A DNA stretch of 64,000 bases from Gautieria morchelliformis (taxonomy: Eukaryota; Basidiomycota; Agaricomycetes; Gomphales; Gomphaceae), in assembly GCA_015179125.1 (NCBI GenBank), contig WHVA01000059.1:186001-250000 (forward strand). The letters are read 5' to 3'. Below, in pieces: positions 31,551 to 43,560 of the stretch (within the stretch, counting starts at the first letter, position 1; each line of letters starts with the position of its first letter). Under the pieces are notes generated by a model. That model made no database searches. It had not been told where the DNA came from and was given only the letters and a program-made list of their open reading frames with translations. A program made the translations under genes and the position numbers.

Positions 31551-32282
31551 AACTCACGGATGCGCAGGTGGGGAGAGTGGCACGGCGTAGCGTGGTCTTA
31601 GCGGCGACAAGTGTGAGGAGATGGCATTGTGCCGCGCTATATTGTGGATGCAGTTCCCTAGGTTCACATGTGACGCGTACCTGTTTACTGTGTCAGATGG
31701 TTCCGTGCTCCGGCCAATCGAGACCGTTTGAAGGAAGAGGTGCCACTTTTGCTTCGAAGAAATTTGGCGGACGTCCCGCGTGGAGCAGCAACTTAAGGAA
31801 AAGTGTGTTCATGTGAAGCAGTGGGTCGTCGAGCTTACGCTCACGGGTAGGCTCCCATGTATGAAGTGATGGCGATAACATGCCAGCGACGTTTGGAGAA
31901 CGTCAATGGCATCAAGCAGCACGTAATACTTCAGTAATGCGTCTTTGTATCTACACATCAAACATGACAGTGCCACACGGGCCCTGAATAGTCTGGCCAC
32001 ACTGGTCAGCCAACAGGCCCCTCAGGTCAGAATGTCATCTGTACATTCTTATACATGATCCTTGAAGTGACATCAAACATGATGATGCCACATGAGCCCT
32101 GAATATCTGGTGACACTGAACCAGTCATCTAGCTTGAATAAACACAGGCTCAACCCAACTCTGAGCTTGTCATGGCAACACTGACTAGCTAATAAAAACC
32201 TTGCAACATAATTTTCAGAGGGGCATATGAGGTTACAATTGTGATGAAGTGCTACACTGCTACTACAAGAGGCTGCTTGCAT
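31551..32282. other. Unassigned region with a short tandem duplication
   Basis: Motif CATCAAACATGA followed by GCCACA..GGGCCCTGAATA occurs twice (about 31966 and 32071), a degenerate tandem repeat of about 105 bases. No gene was recognised. Confidence 0.4.
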
Positions 32283-34047
32283 CTACAAATACCTTGAATG
32301 GGCCATCCAGCCTTCAGAGTGTTTTGGAGTAATGGTGGCAAGAGCACTATGAAAGAACAACAAGATTGCCCCCTCATCCTTAGAATCAATCGCTGCACGA
32401 AAGTCTGAACCATGGCACCGGAGGTGGGCTTTCAGGAAAAAAAATGCTTCCTCTATTGGGGTGAAGTCTGGTGAATAAGGTGGTAAGTAGTATAGCCGGA
32501 CACCGCTGTCATAAGGTTCAGCCTCCCTTGAGATATACAGAAGACTAGGAGAAGAAAACTTACTGTTTCTGGCAAATTTCTGCCACTTCTTCTGAATGAT
32601 GAATGGCCCAATTGTCCATCACAAGCACACTGCGTGGTAGGGGCCATGGGTTCATATGGGGCATCAGGTCATGGATAAACTGAACAAACGCGTCCATATC
32701 GTAGGCACCTTCACGCATGTTGGAATATATGATACCCTCAGCACTGAGGCTGAATAACTAGATCATGCGTAAGTCAGCAGCAAATGAACAAATGAGAAGG
32801 TACTTACCCAGTCCCTTGGACGAAGCGAGCTTTTACTGAAGCTCTCTTTCCCTTTGCAGCCCATCCATTCAGGCGATATGTGGTGCGACAATCAATTCGA
32901 CTCTTGTCGACAAATACCAAACACTCGGGACTCTCGTGACCAATCCTGAAACAGTATAGACTTCGAAGGTTTGCATTACACTCGGCAGCAACCTTGGATA
33001 GCTATGAAGAGGCCGATTAGATTGGATGACGCAAAAGAATATATTGAGGCATACCTTTTTGCGCGTGAGGCCGAGGCCTGTCATTGTATCCCATATAGTA
33101 CTAATTCCAACCGTCACACCATACAGACGCTGCAATAGGCCCTGTATCTCATCCAGATATAGGTCGGGGAACTCCTCTGTAAGTTGAAGAAGAAACTAGG
33201 ATAAGGAGTTATGAGAACATGAGTACATTTATTCTACGGCAGAAAGACCTGTTACTTGCCTCCAATTCCTCTTGAGTCATGATCTTCCTCCTTTTGCCTT
33301 TCTTGCCAGGTTCCTGTGACATAACCTCGCCAGTAGTACGCCATAGATGGAGGATGGGCTCGACCACACGTTTTGACATGTTCAGATCGAGCGCGATTTT
33401 GTTGATCTTCTTCTCCCGCATGAACCGTTGATATATCACTCATTTTTGAAGGTCTTCAGAGTAGGTTTGACGCTGTTACGATACGATCCATCGTAAGGTT
33501 GACCGAGGTCAGGGACGGAACCTGAGGCAAGGTCTGAGGTTATGTGGCGAGGTTTGGATGGGGAAGTCGGAGAGGGGCTTGGCTTCAGCTTATGTGCTGC
33601 GCCGACCCTACGCACGAGTCCCAACTTCGGAGGCAAACGAATAAGAGGCGAGGTTTGGCTTAAGAGGCGAGGCTTAGAAACTAGCCAAGGATCGAAGGGA
33701 TACGATAGTTGATTTTCAGACTGAGGAGTAGGAATGCATACAAGGGGGGTTATATACGGGCAAGGGTATGAGTCAGGGGCGAACATATTAGTGGAGGTCA
33801 GGGCGAGGTAATATACGAATGATGCGTGATGGAGCGGAATCAGTAACTAAGGGAATACGGGCATGGGATCAAGGTCGGATATGAGCTCAAGCTCGGGCTC
33901 GGGCTCGGGCGCGGATAAGGATCATATGTACTCGGGCACGAATATCACAAGGCTCGGGCTCGGAAGAAGGTTTTACCGGTAAGTAACCGGCCAAAGGCCG
34001 GGTTCTTACAGACGCTGCCATTGGTGTTCAGGCAGAAAGCGCGGCAT
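32283..34047 (-). pseudogene. Tc1/IS630-type DDE transposase, split by a solo LTR
   Basis: Spliced minus-strand gene. ATG 34047 begins MPRFLPEHQWQRQTYSEDLQ. The LTR at 33474-34010 interrupts that first exon, and removing it with one copy of the GACGC duplication restores the frame. A TGA follows DLQK, then VIYQRFMREKKINKIALDLN (helix-turn-helix). Later exons encode RLYGVTVGISTIWDTMTGLG, CLVFVDKSRIDCRTTY (first D), SVLVMDNWAIHHSEEVAEIC (second D) and YYLPPYSPDFTPIEEAFF (E). The stop is at 32285-32283. Introns of about 50 bases with GTAAGT/GTATGC donors separate them. This is the DDE_3 (Tc1/mariner, IS630) catalytic layout. One nonsense codon and the LTR make it dead. Terminal repeats were not found. 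Confidence 0.8.
33474..34010 (+). mobile_element. Solo LTR, family X, copy 1
   Basis: 537 bp starting TGTTACGATACGATCC and ending GGGTTCTTACA, flanked by the 5-bp duplication GACGC (33469-33473, 34011-34015). It contains a GGGCTC tandem stretch at about 33890-33915. The family's second copy is at 52540-53102. No internal retroelement sequence adjoins, so it is a recombination remnant. Confidence 0.9.
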
Positions 34048-36195
34048 ATGGTACAAGATATGTAATGTCACGTGAATCACGTGATGTGTTGAGTGTAGTC
34101 CACACAAGATGGGAAGTCAAGGCAAGTATAAACTTGTGTCTGCTTATTATATATATATTTTTACATGTACATGTATTACACTCTCTCAATTAGAATTTTT
34201 GCTTTATAGAAAGCTAAAAGACTGGGAAACTATGCAGCCCCCCACTTCCCTTATACACTAGTTATTAGTGTTCAAGAACTTTATACATGCAAGGCCTTAC
34301 TTTCTAAATGCACACCCTTACTTTATTTGAGCCTGCTACCTCCCAGATTGATGCTATTTGGGGTCACAATGATGCATATAGGCTCAAGTTTCCAAAAATT
34401 CAATATTTCATAATAAGCTACAATTTTTATATGAAATTGTATATAATATACAGGAAAAACGATCTACCAAAATTAATGTCTTATTCTTCAACGGTTGATG
34501 AGCTACAGTGCGATCTTTGCAGGCGGCATGGGGACCAGATAACTTGCCATATAGCTCATGAGTCAAATTCATTTCAACTTGTGAATGCCAACTTACTACA
34601 GCAAGGCAAGATCTGCTTGTTGCTTCTCAGCCTCAGACAAGGGATGGTCAAACAAGGTTTCCAAATTTGAGTATCTTTTTCATTTACATATACAACCACA
34701 GCTTCAACTATGCCGCTGGACATAGATGCACTGTCAACTGTGACATCCATTCCTACTGCGGTCATAATTACCTCCCTGGCTAGCTGACATTCCTCTGCAG
34801 GGGCATCTGGACAAGACACTGGTTTGGAAACATGCCAAAAACAGTTCTTGTCACGATGCTCCACTTCAGTGAAGTTCCTTTCCATGAAGTCATTGGCACT
34901 GTGACCCTTTGGCTTCTGCTTAGGTTTTGGAAGTCCTCCCAGGGAAGACATTGCAGAGGAGGATGTTCACATTGACAACAATGTATATTCTTCTAGGATA
35001 TATTAGATGTCTTTTAAAATATCAACCCTAACCAAATTCATAATCCATCATTTTGAGCAACTTGTATATTGTGGACATCCTAAATTTTTTTGAATGTTCT
35101 GATATGTTAAAAATATGGTTGTATGTGCTAAAGCATGGTGTGTATTGATATAACAGAGCAATTTCAGAGAGGATGTGGATGACTATATATTAAAAGTATA
35201 CATGAAACATGTTAGATGTACAATCACAGAATATAGAAGCAAGTATGGACAATACCTGTACTATATTATTATATATGGTTGAGAGATCTGGTTAGAAGGT
35301 ATGTTTAAAATAATATGCATGTATAGTACAAAGATATGTAACTATTGATGTTTAGACAATGGGGTATACACCCTTTCCTGGAGGAGCAGCAGACGGTGAG
35401 AAAGAACTTTGGGGCTAGGATTAAGCATGCCTTACAGGTGCTGGCAACTGCCTCAATTTTGATATATTTTATGAAATATAGATGAGCTAAGCTATATATA
35501 CATATATATGACATTTATAAACATCCTCCAGAGGGCACAAGTTCGTTTATTAATATTCATCGCTACTCGGGCTAGTCATTCAATTACTATACAGTAAGAG
35601 ACCTTACTTATGTAATCCAGGTTTGTGTCGGTCCGGTGCTCATTAATATACCTGGTATTTTATAAACATGCTGGTAGTCACTTACACAGAGTGTAGAGTA
35701 ATCTATTTTACTTCTGCCATATTCTGCCATGGCAAATCCTGCTGGCATAATGGCACAGCAAAGTGTGGCACCACTTGCCACACTACTTACAGCTAGCTTC
35801 AACATAGCTTTATATAACCTTCGGGATGAACCTCCAAGAACAATGCTGAAATGAATAATGTCATTTCATATTCCATTTTGGTTGCCAACATGCTTTGTGT
35901 CCCCTTGTTTTACACCTAGTGTCCTCAGGCTTTTGTAAAACATTTTCTACCATGCCACTATTCTATTTATGTCTCTTGGCAACTCTAATTCTGTGATGCT
36001 GCAGATGAGTTACTGTCTTCTCACCATGACATATCAGTCCCAAGTTTTAACTGCTGTAAATTAGCTATTTCTCAATACTTGGTTCTCAGTGTTGCAGCAC
36101 TCAAATCATGACCAATAGCAGGTGGGTCGGTCTAGTGCTGACGAACCCTATGCAATCTCAAGTACCCCTAGGGAAAATGGTTATATATATACAAG
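34048..36195. other. AT-rich region with few features
   Basis: Mostly low-complexity AT-rich sequence with TATATA runs (34146-34160, 35260-35275, 35495-35510). Apart from the frame at 34574-34951 no gene was seen. A CACGTGAATCACGTG inverted motif lies at 34070-34084. Confidence 0.4.
34574..34951 (-). CDS. Unrecognised short ORF
   Basis: 125 residues starting MSSLGGLPKPKQKPKGHSAN and containing FTEVEHRDKNCFWHVSKPVS. It is the only frame in this AT-rich stretch with normal amino-acid composition. It could be an N-terminal exon of a degraded transposon gene. No homologue recognised. Confidence 0.25.
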   Translation of the reverse strand: MSSLGGLPKPKQKPKGHSANDFMERNFTEVEHRDKNCFWHVSKPVSCPDAPAEECQLAREVIMTAVGMDVTVDSASMSSGIVEAVVVYVNEKDTQIWKPCLTIPCLRLRSNKQILPCCSKLAFTS

Positions 36196-36222
36196 CCTGG
36201 CCTGCGCTTCGCTCCGGCCAGG
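36196..36222 (-). other. Hairpin just past the Helitron coding region
   Basis: CCTGGCC and GGCCAGG form a 7-bp stem with a 13-base loop 19 bases beyond the helicase stop codon. Position and shape suit a Helitron 3' terminal hairpin. The exact terminus could not be fixed: a CTAG lies about 23 bases further out. Confidence 0.35.
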
Positions 36223-36240
36223 ATGTAATGGACATGGAAA

Positions 36241-39200
36241 TCATAGAATTATTTCATCATAGACAATATTTTCCATAGAGTCCTTTCCTGATGGAAAGCG
36301 AAGTCGGACATCATCTCTATGACGCACACGTGACAAAGCGGTGTACAATTGACCACGGGAGAAAACAGGAGTGGAAAGATCTATGGCCACACGATCAAGG
36401 GTAAGACCTTGACAGCTATTGAAGGTAGTCGCATATGCAGGTGACAGAGGGAATTGTTTGTGGAGAAGAGTGTGGCTTGTAGAGGGCAACAAGGAGGTGA
36501 ATGTGATGCGGGGAAGGAGGATGTTTTCATTGTCAACGTAGTTTAGACCTGCATGGACACGGAGGGCGTTGACAGTCACGAGGTTTTTTCCTAAGTGAGT
36601 GACAACCACTCTACAGTTCTTGACCAAGCCACGCGCGATGGAAAAATTGCGCATTATGCGATATAGACCACCTAGGCGGATGGAGAGGGAGTGGCATGGC
36701 AAACCAAGAGGATTTTGGCGGGCGACATAGTCAAGGATTGGTTGTGGTGATAGGACATTGGTGTCTTCAGTTTCTTTAATAGAGTCGGCTGCGGTATATG
36801 TGTGTTCGGGAGTGTTTAAGCGGTGAAGGCATATGGAGTTATACATGTCACATTGAGCATTTGTGGGGGCAAGGATGGAACGTGTGAGGCATTGAGCTGC
36901 ATTAGCCAATATATGGGAAGGAAAGACAAAGTCGACAACATCTGATGTAGTTGAGATACGTTCGATGATATTCAAGGAAACCTTGGAAGATGGGCCATTG
37001 CCTATGAGATCAACAGCAGCAGCAAAATCTGGATCATCTGCATTACAGATTGGAGTTGTCAATGAATGGGTTTCAAAGTCTCTCCACAGAGGTGAACTGC
37101 GGATTGAGGCATCAATAACATCCATTTTTGAACCTTTACGGATGACAGGACATGTTTGATGAAAATCACCTAGAAGGATGATGATCTTTCCTCCAAAAGG
37201 AAGAGAGTTTTGCATAACACGTTGAAGGGTGCCATTGATGCATGTGAGAACAGTGCGGTTTGCCATGGGTGCTTCATCCCAAATGATGATGGAAGCTTCT
37301 TTTAATAGTTGTCCACGCGGATCGTCAGGTTCAATAGGGGAATGAAGGAATTCACATAGTTCATTGACTGGAACCTTGAGATAGAAAGGTTAGCATTCAT
37401 AGCAAAGAATGGAATCCAATTTCACTGACTTTAAAACCAGCATGTGTTGTCCTACCGCCAGGATAAACCTGTGCCGCAAAAGCTGAAGTAGCAGTGGGTA
37501 ATACAATTTCTTGTTTGCTGCATCGTGAGTCACAAACAGTGTTGGTCAGGAATGTTTTACCACGACCTGCGGGTCCATCAACGAATAATCGTAAAGGCAT
37601 TTTAGTGTCTGCAGCATGTTCTATTTCAGCAAAGATATTTTGTTGTTCAGAGTTGAATGATGCCTGGCATATTTGGGAGCGCTGGTGGAGGAGACTGGGA
37701 TTTGCAGACCATTGCAGGAGTTCGTGTTGGATTTCACTTCCACGAAGACATGGTTCAGGTAAACCAAAGTCAGACAATTGTTTTCCATGTTCATCCAAGG
37801 ACTTGGATAATTCATAGAGAGCAGCAGTGTCTGCGAAGTCATGGTTGCCACCTTGGCTGTGTAGGAAGTCATGGGAGAAGTGTTTCTTGAATGAGTTCCA
37901 AGTGGTAAGAGACAGAGGGCAACAGTCATTTGTTAGGAGATGAATGAACAATAGATGCAACTGCCGTGGAGTGCGTAAGCATTCCACAGCCTCTGTGAGA
38001 CAGCTGTCACCTTCTGATACATCAGCAAACAACCCGGATAGGTGTGCAGCTTCTTGAAAGGTAGGTTGTATAACTCCATTGATGGTTCTTAAGTCATCAA
38101 AAGACAGAGCTGGTCTGTGCAATAACAGCGACCGGATGTAGAAACGTTCGCCTTCAGAGGGATGAACTGTCTGTAGTCTTGAAATATGTGGTTTGTTAGG
38201 TTTCCGAAGTATGACGTGCATCATAGGCTGGCCATGGACGTTTGGTCATTCAATGTAGAAACGGGGGTTGACTGTGTTAGCAACTAGGGGCTATGGCAGG
38301 GAAGGTTCGGTAGAGTTCTTAGAAAGCTAGAATCAAATACACTCTCTCAGTGAATTTATTGTCACTGATATATTAATACAATACCTAGAATCAAATACAC
38401 TACATGATTTTCAGTCAACATGCTATGTAAATATGAAAGATACTACTTGCCTCTCTCAGTGAATTTATTGTCACTGAGAGAGGAGCACTATCCTGCCTCA
38501 GAAGGCATATACATGCACCCAGCCCTTTAGCGCCCAAGGGCTCGCGCGTCGGAAGTCATTTCAAACTCCGCTGGGTGCAGCCGCCTGTGAAAATAGGAAT
38601 AACAGAATGAAATGGAGAGATAAGGAGTGACTGGAAAATTTCGAAAATAATCAGAGAAATAGATGCATGGTACAAGAACAATGTGAGAAATAATTGGAAC
38701 ACCATACAGTAAATCGAACATATTATGCTTGATTTTGGTGCAGGAGCATAAATGCACCCAACAGACTGGCTGATTCATGTTCAACTTTTGGAGGCGAAAC
38801 AATTGGTAGTAGTCTGCATGGGAGATGTCTGCAAAATTGCGCTCAAGGTTGTCATTGTCTTCAAATGAACCTCTAGGGTGACAAAAGTAACGGTCAAGCT
38901 TGGAGAATGTGCTTGTTGATTGATGGGTGCGCTCATATTGATGAAAAAGTGTTGAGTTAGGAGTGTGCACTGGAAGTGCAGTAACAGATGGTTCCTTGGA
39001 GGTGATGTGAAATCCCAAAATTCTCCATGCAGCTTCACCTGCAGATAAATATCTGGCATCCCAGAACTCTGCAATTTCATCGACGGAAGACATGGATGCA
39101 TCTTTAAGTTGCACCCACGTACGATCAGGACCTGTAATTGGTGAGAGAAGTGAGGGATGAGTCATCAAGAGACCTACCTTTGTGAATGTACTTGAAGATG

Positions 39201-40921
39201 TATTGGAATAAATGACCTGTACTTGCGGCTTCAAAGTTGATGTGGCAGCGATATTTTCTGATCAACAGAAGGCAGTGTGGGACCACCATTTCATCCCCAG
39301 GGTGACGACGACGATACGAAACACGGCCATCATCATCCAAAGTGGTCGTCTGCTGTAGTTGGTGAGTATAGTTAAATCTACACATCCGTAAACCATTTTT
39401 TTTCATGCTGACAGTAATGTGAACGTGGTCGGTTTTCAGGTGGGTGACTATGGAGCATATGGGTTTTTATTAAGCCTGAGTCTTCAATGTTAGAGGGAAG
39501 TTCGGCAGAAATCACAGCATCGATATCATCAGGTGTTATACAATCAGCTTCATATTTGGTGAGAATGTGGCAATGAGGTAGGCCACGCTTTTGAAATTCA
39601 ATGCAATAGATGGTGTACAACCGCCGTCCTGCATTTGGAAACATGGTTGATAATGTTTTGAGGAAGTGAGCGAGTTTCCATTTGAAGACACGGCACACTA
39701 TAAGTGGGGCATCTTCAAAACCTTGCCCAGGACGTAGTTGTTGGGAAATTTCAGGCCATTGGGGATTGCATGTCATAGTGATGAAGAAAGTTGGGGGTCC
39801 GTATGTTGAAGCAAGGGCAAGAGCATCTGCAATCTGCTCACTTGCCCATTTTCTTGAACCAAGAAAGGACGCAGGTAAGTAGATATTATTAGAAGAAGGG
39901 TTTTGCTGTGCTGAGACCCTCTGTTGATTGCGGCGGATGTAGTTGAGTCTGCACTCAAGGTCACGTGTGAACATGTCCACCAGATATTCATTGCACAGAC
40001 GACCAAAAATTTGAAAGCGGGGTTCTCGAAGAAGCATGGCGCAATAGTACCACATTTGTGTTGACACACTGTCACTGTCTGCATCAGATGCACAGACGCC
40101 AAGTCCTTCATTGACACCCCATCCTAAAGTTCCATGCGGGAAAAGGAGGGGATATGCAAGAGGCTCCCAAAGACGGCTAACAGCTGGGATGGATTGATTT
40201 TTGCCATTGGTTTTAGCAATGGTGAGTGAGTGAGGATGGAGGTCAGTGTGAGTAGAGTTGCGAAAGCACATGATGGCCTCAATATAATGCAGATGGTTAG
40301 AGATGGAGTAATGAAGAAGTTCTAATGTCCCACCTCATTTGTACCCAAAGAATCTTTGAGAACAATGGACGCCTCTGGATACATAGATGGTTGAACCAAA
40401 GACAGTTGGCATAAACCGTGAACAAAAGGATTGATGCGCAACAATGCATCCATCATTGCTCCTATCCAAGTCTCAGGGAGACAATGAACCCAATTTTGGT
40501 GTGGTGCCTGGCTTGCAAGAAAGCCATCATATAATAATCACCGGATAGCAGAATCACGGTGTGTAGGGCGCAGGCAATGATAAAGGCGACCCTGAACAGA
40601 GAAGAAACCTGGAGGACCATGGAGCCCAGGAAATTCAGATGTCGACTCCAGAGAGGGAAATGAGAACACCAAGTTCAGAATTCGTGATAGAGAGGAGACA
40701 CTGCTGTCATTCAGAAAAACATTGTATTCTTCAGGCAATGGAGGAAGATGCTTGACATCCATTCTTCGTTTACCTCCTTCACCACAACAGAATCCGGGTC
40801 GCTCCCCAGTTAAGAGTTGGACGTGACAATGTGGACATTCATGAGGTTTCCCACCACGGTTTGCACCCCATTCAAAAGAAGGAGTGGGCACTCTAGCAAT
40901 AAACCACATGCATTGTGTCAT
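36241..40921 (-). pseudogene. Helitron RepHel (rolling-circle replicase plus Pif1-type helicase), decayed
   Basis: Minus strand from ATG 40921. N-terminal zinc-like segment HECPHCHVQLLTGERPGFCC. Rep region: FFITMTCNPQWPEI, VCRVFKWKLAHFLK, HUH motif RGLPHCHIL, then FEAASTGHLFQYIFKYIHKG with tyrosines. Helicase: Walker A DGPAGRGKTF, Walker B IIIWDEAPMANR, LLGDFHQTCPVI, and a final motif SRGQLYTALSRVR. Introns are visible at about 40270-40325, 39132-39177 and 37381-37431. Damage: a TGA after DSAIR replaces an expected tryptophan (near 40540), a one-base change in an A run (39399-39406) shifts frame, a TGA lies after FYIE (near 38250), and a solo LTR (38275-38763) sits between Rep and helicase. 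Rep nicks and joins single strands; the helicase unwinds. This copy cannot work alone. Confidence 0.9.
38275..38763 (-). mobile_element. Solo LTR, family Y, inside RepHel
   Basis: 489 bp, TGTTAGCAAC..GCACCCAACA on the plus strand, flanked by GACTG (38270-38274, 38764-38768). Homologous to 29362-29848. Removing it with one GACTG rejoins the RepHel frame at NMNQPV. Confidence 0.9.
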
Positions 40922-41209
40922 AGTGAAAAGAATAGAATGAGAAGGAGAAGGCGTTCGAGATCAGAGGAGTCGCAGATTGGAATTATGCGGTGCAACAGTG
41001 TTCTTCCTTGATCGATGACTACGAGGTGCATCTACAACGCAATGTTGGTAACAACATAGAGAATGGTGCACGACATACATGAGTGGGGCCTCTCCTCTGA
41101 TACTCAGGATAGATTTCAATGTGCATAATAGGGAAGAGGTGTCAGTGAGATGCCAACGAAAGTATGGAGCTGTACCGGCGTATATTTAAAGCAATAGATG
41201 TTGCAGAGT
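40922..41209. other. Upstream flank of RepHel
   Basis: The Helitron 5' end should lie here or a little further right, but no TC or TT terminus with a matching repeat was identified. Confidence 0.3.
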
Positions 41210-41795
41210 CTAATGGTGGGATACAGGCAAACCGGCAAACCTGATGGATCGGAGATGTGTAAACCTCGGAAAAGAAAAGCCGTTGTACGTCCAACACATG
41301 TGTAATCTTCGGAAAAAAAACTCCGTTTCGTAGAAAGAAGTTGATGGGATGTTCAGTACGAACAGACGGTAAAAAAAAGTGGACTGATAGTGTTCTGGAT
41401 GTAACCCGATTAATCGGACTGATGCTACCAAACGATGTGTAATCCAAGGAAAATACCGTACAACGGAGGAAGTAAGCTGATTAATCGGAGAAAGCAGGAA
41501 TGGTCGAGTAATCCTGCAAAGAAGCCGATTTATCGGTAGATGCCATAAATGCATGAGTAATCCCCCCCAAGAAAGACCTCGGCCAATGTGTAATACTCAA
41601 AAAAGAAAAGCCATTGCATGTCCAACGCATGGGTAATCCTCGGAAAAATAACCTCTGTTTGGTACAAAGAAACCGATCAGATGCACAGTACGAACGGATG
41701 TGTAATCCCGATAACAAAGTGGTCTGATAGAGTTCTGTAAGTAACCCGATTAATCGGACTGATGCCACCAAACGATGTGTAATCCAAGGAGAATC
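41210..41795. repeat. Two-copy tandem repeat of about 335 bp
   Basis: The blocks at about 41264-41455 and 41592-41795 match along their length. Each ends with an AACCCGATTAATCGGACTGA motif followed by CAAACGATGTGTAATCCAAGG. GATTAATC is a palindrome. No protein. Confidence 0.6.
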
Positions 41796-41805
41796 ACTCG
41801 CAGAG

Positions 41806-41913
41806 GCAGCGCCCGTCATCGGCGGGGAAGCCCCCGGCGTCGCCGTGGGCATGCGGGTCGTGCGAGAAGGTGCCGCCGCTCAGGGGATAGATCGGGAAGC
41901 TCATCGACGGCCT
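41806..41913 (-). pseudogene. Fragment of the unidentified GC-rich gene family
   Basis: Minus strand reads MSFPIYPLSGGTFSHDPHAH then GDAGGFPADDGRCLCE and stops. It aligns with GGGSLPHDPHAHRDTGAFAA and EDARCPCE of the genes at 2576-3466 and 14818-15808. It is a third, truncated copy. Confidence 0.5.
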
Positions 41914-42967
41914 GGAGGAGATGGTGTCAGCGCCTTTCCATGATGTGCTGAGTGGTATAAGCAAAGATCCATGTTGGAGACCTGAAAAGGGGCGGTGAGT
42001 GAGGATGAAGAAGGAAAGTATACATAGATGGATGGAAGACGATGAGATGTGAGAGGAGATGCGAATTGTACTTACAACACTGTTAATGTCTCAAAGTGGC
42101 AGTCCTCATGTAAGCCTACTGGATGGAGGGTCAGAGACGCGAGGTGTGGACGTCTCGGTGGGTGAGGAGGTGGGCGGACTGGGGCGCGAGAGGCATCGTC
42201 CACGGCTGTGCTGTCCACTCGTGCGTGGCGGTCGTTAGAACAGAACGGCGAGGATGCTCACGCTCGCTGTCCCTTTCCCTTTCCCTCTCACTCCTCGCCT
42301 CATCCTCCGGCAGTCACTTTCACCCCCGGCTCCTCACCCACGAACACGTCGATCGTATGTGGTCTAAAGAGCAGCCCCGGTGGGCCGTTGGTCGCGAAGC
42401 AGTTGGGAAGGACGTCAAGAGGTGGTGAAGTAGTAGATTGGCATTTGGATGTCTGATGGGAGGGAAGAAGGGAGGCTAGGTCGGGAAAACGGCTACCTCT
42501 GAGATCAGGGGCGTATGGTATATCGCGTCACAGAAGAAGCTTGGTTGGAACGTTGAGGAACTGTGATTTGAACAGTTGTGGCCATACTACACTGTGGTGG
42601 GCATCAGCGACGGGACGGAAAATCAAGAAGCAGGACCGTGTACCTGTTTACCATGAATCCCATGCCAAGAATCTCCCCTGAGCCTGTTTGAAGACTGGGG
42701 TTGGTATCGTTGATGACGGCAAAGAACTACGTACCTCCGTACGCAGCCAGACGTGTTCTCTTGAAGTCGGAGGCTGGCTGCTTCGCCGACAGCAGTTTTG
42801 CTGCCGTTTGGAAAGCGCATCAAGCCGTCGGTTCCTCCCAGAACGCCTCCCGGACCATCAATAGCCCAGAAGAGGCGTTTCCCGCCAGTTTGCTCCGCGG
42901 TTGTCAAGCATTTTGATTAACCTTCGAGGTTCTGTGTTGGATCCATCCTGACAGAGCCAAGTCCATT
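41914..42967. other. Mixed region with possible gene remnants
   Basis: Minus-strand stretches reading GPPGLLFRPHTIDVFVGEEP (about 42300-42400) and TGGKRLFWAIDGPGGVLGGT (42623-42907) have protein-like composition but lack clear splice structure. They may be exons of unknown genes or captured fragments. Confidence 0.25.
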
Positions 42968-43195
42968 CTTACTATCTCACAACCATCCCCGTCGGGATGG
43001 TTCTGAGATAGTAAGAAAGTCCTGCACTTGGTGATTAGTGGATATCCAGCTGAGAAAGAGAGGGTAGTGTGGGATTTGTCGGGCAATAGGTGACCCGTAT
43101 GGTTCTGAGATAGTAAGAAAGTCTTGCACTTGGTGATTAGTGGATATCCTGCTGAGCGAGAGAGGGTAGCATGGGATTCGTCGGGCAATATGTGA
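42968..43195. repeat. Hairpin followed by a two-copy 99-bp tandem repeat
   Basis: A 22-bp stem with a three-base loop (42968-43015) starts CTTACTATCTCA and closes TGAGATAGTAAG. Its right arm is the start of a roughly 99-base unit repeated at about 43000 and 43100. Each unit begins GGTTCTGAGATAGTAAGAAA and ends GTCGGGCAATA then TGTGACCC or GGTGACCC. Confidence 0.6.
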
Positions 43196-43560
43196 CCCAA
43201 CCTTCTGGCGAAAACCGATACGGACGATACCTCATGTGGTTGTATATTTAACACGTAGTGACAGTGGTTCTCTAGGCAATGAAATAGGATATGACATTTA
43301 ATACAATCATAGAGCACTAAAATTACAATCAGTAGGACACAAAGTTTCATACAGTAGGGAACATAAGACTTGGCCAGTGGCTTCCACTCCTACAGAGACA
43401 ACTAAAAGTACAAACAACCTTTTTTTTAAGAATAAAGAGCCTTTCAGGGAGTATGAGTTGCACGACGTTTTCTACTCCTTGTTTTCACAGACAAAGAGTC
43501 ATGATCCACAGAGGAGATAGTTTCATTGGATGGAATCTTCCTGGGAGGAGATGCTGATCT

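Noticed and set aside
36241..38224. Host Pif1 helicase gene
   Set aside because: It is collinear with a Rep domain upstream on the same strand, has shared introns, and an LTR splits the two, so it is the Helitron helicase.
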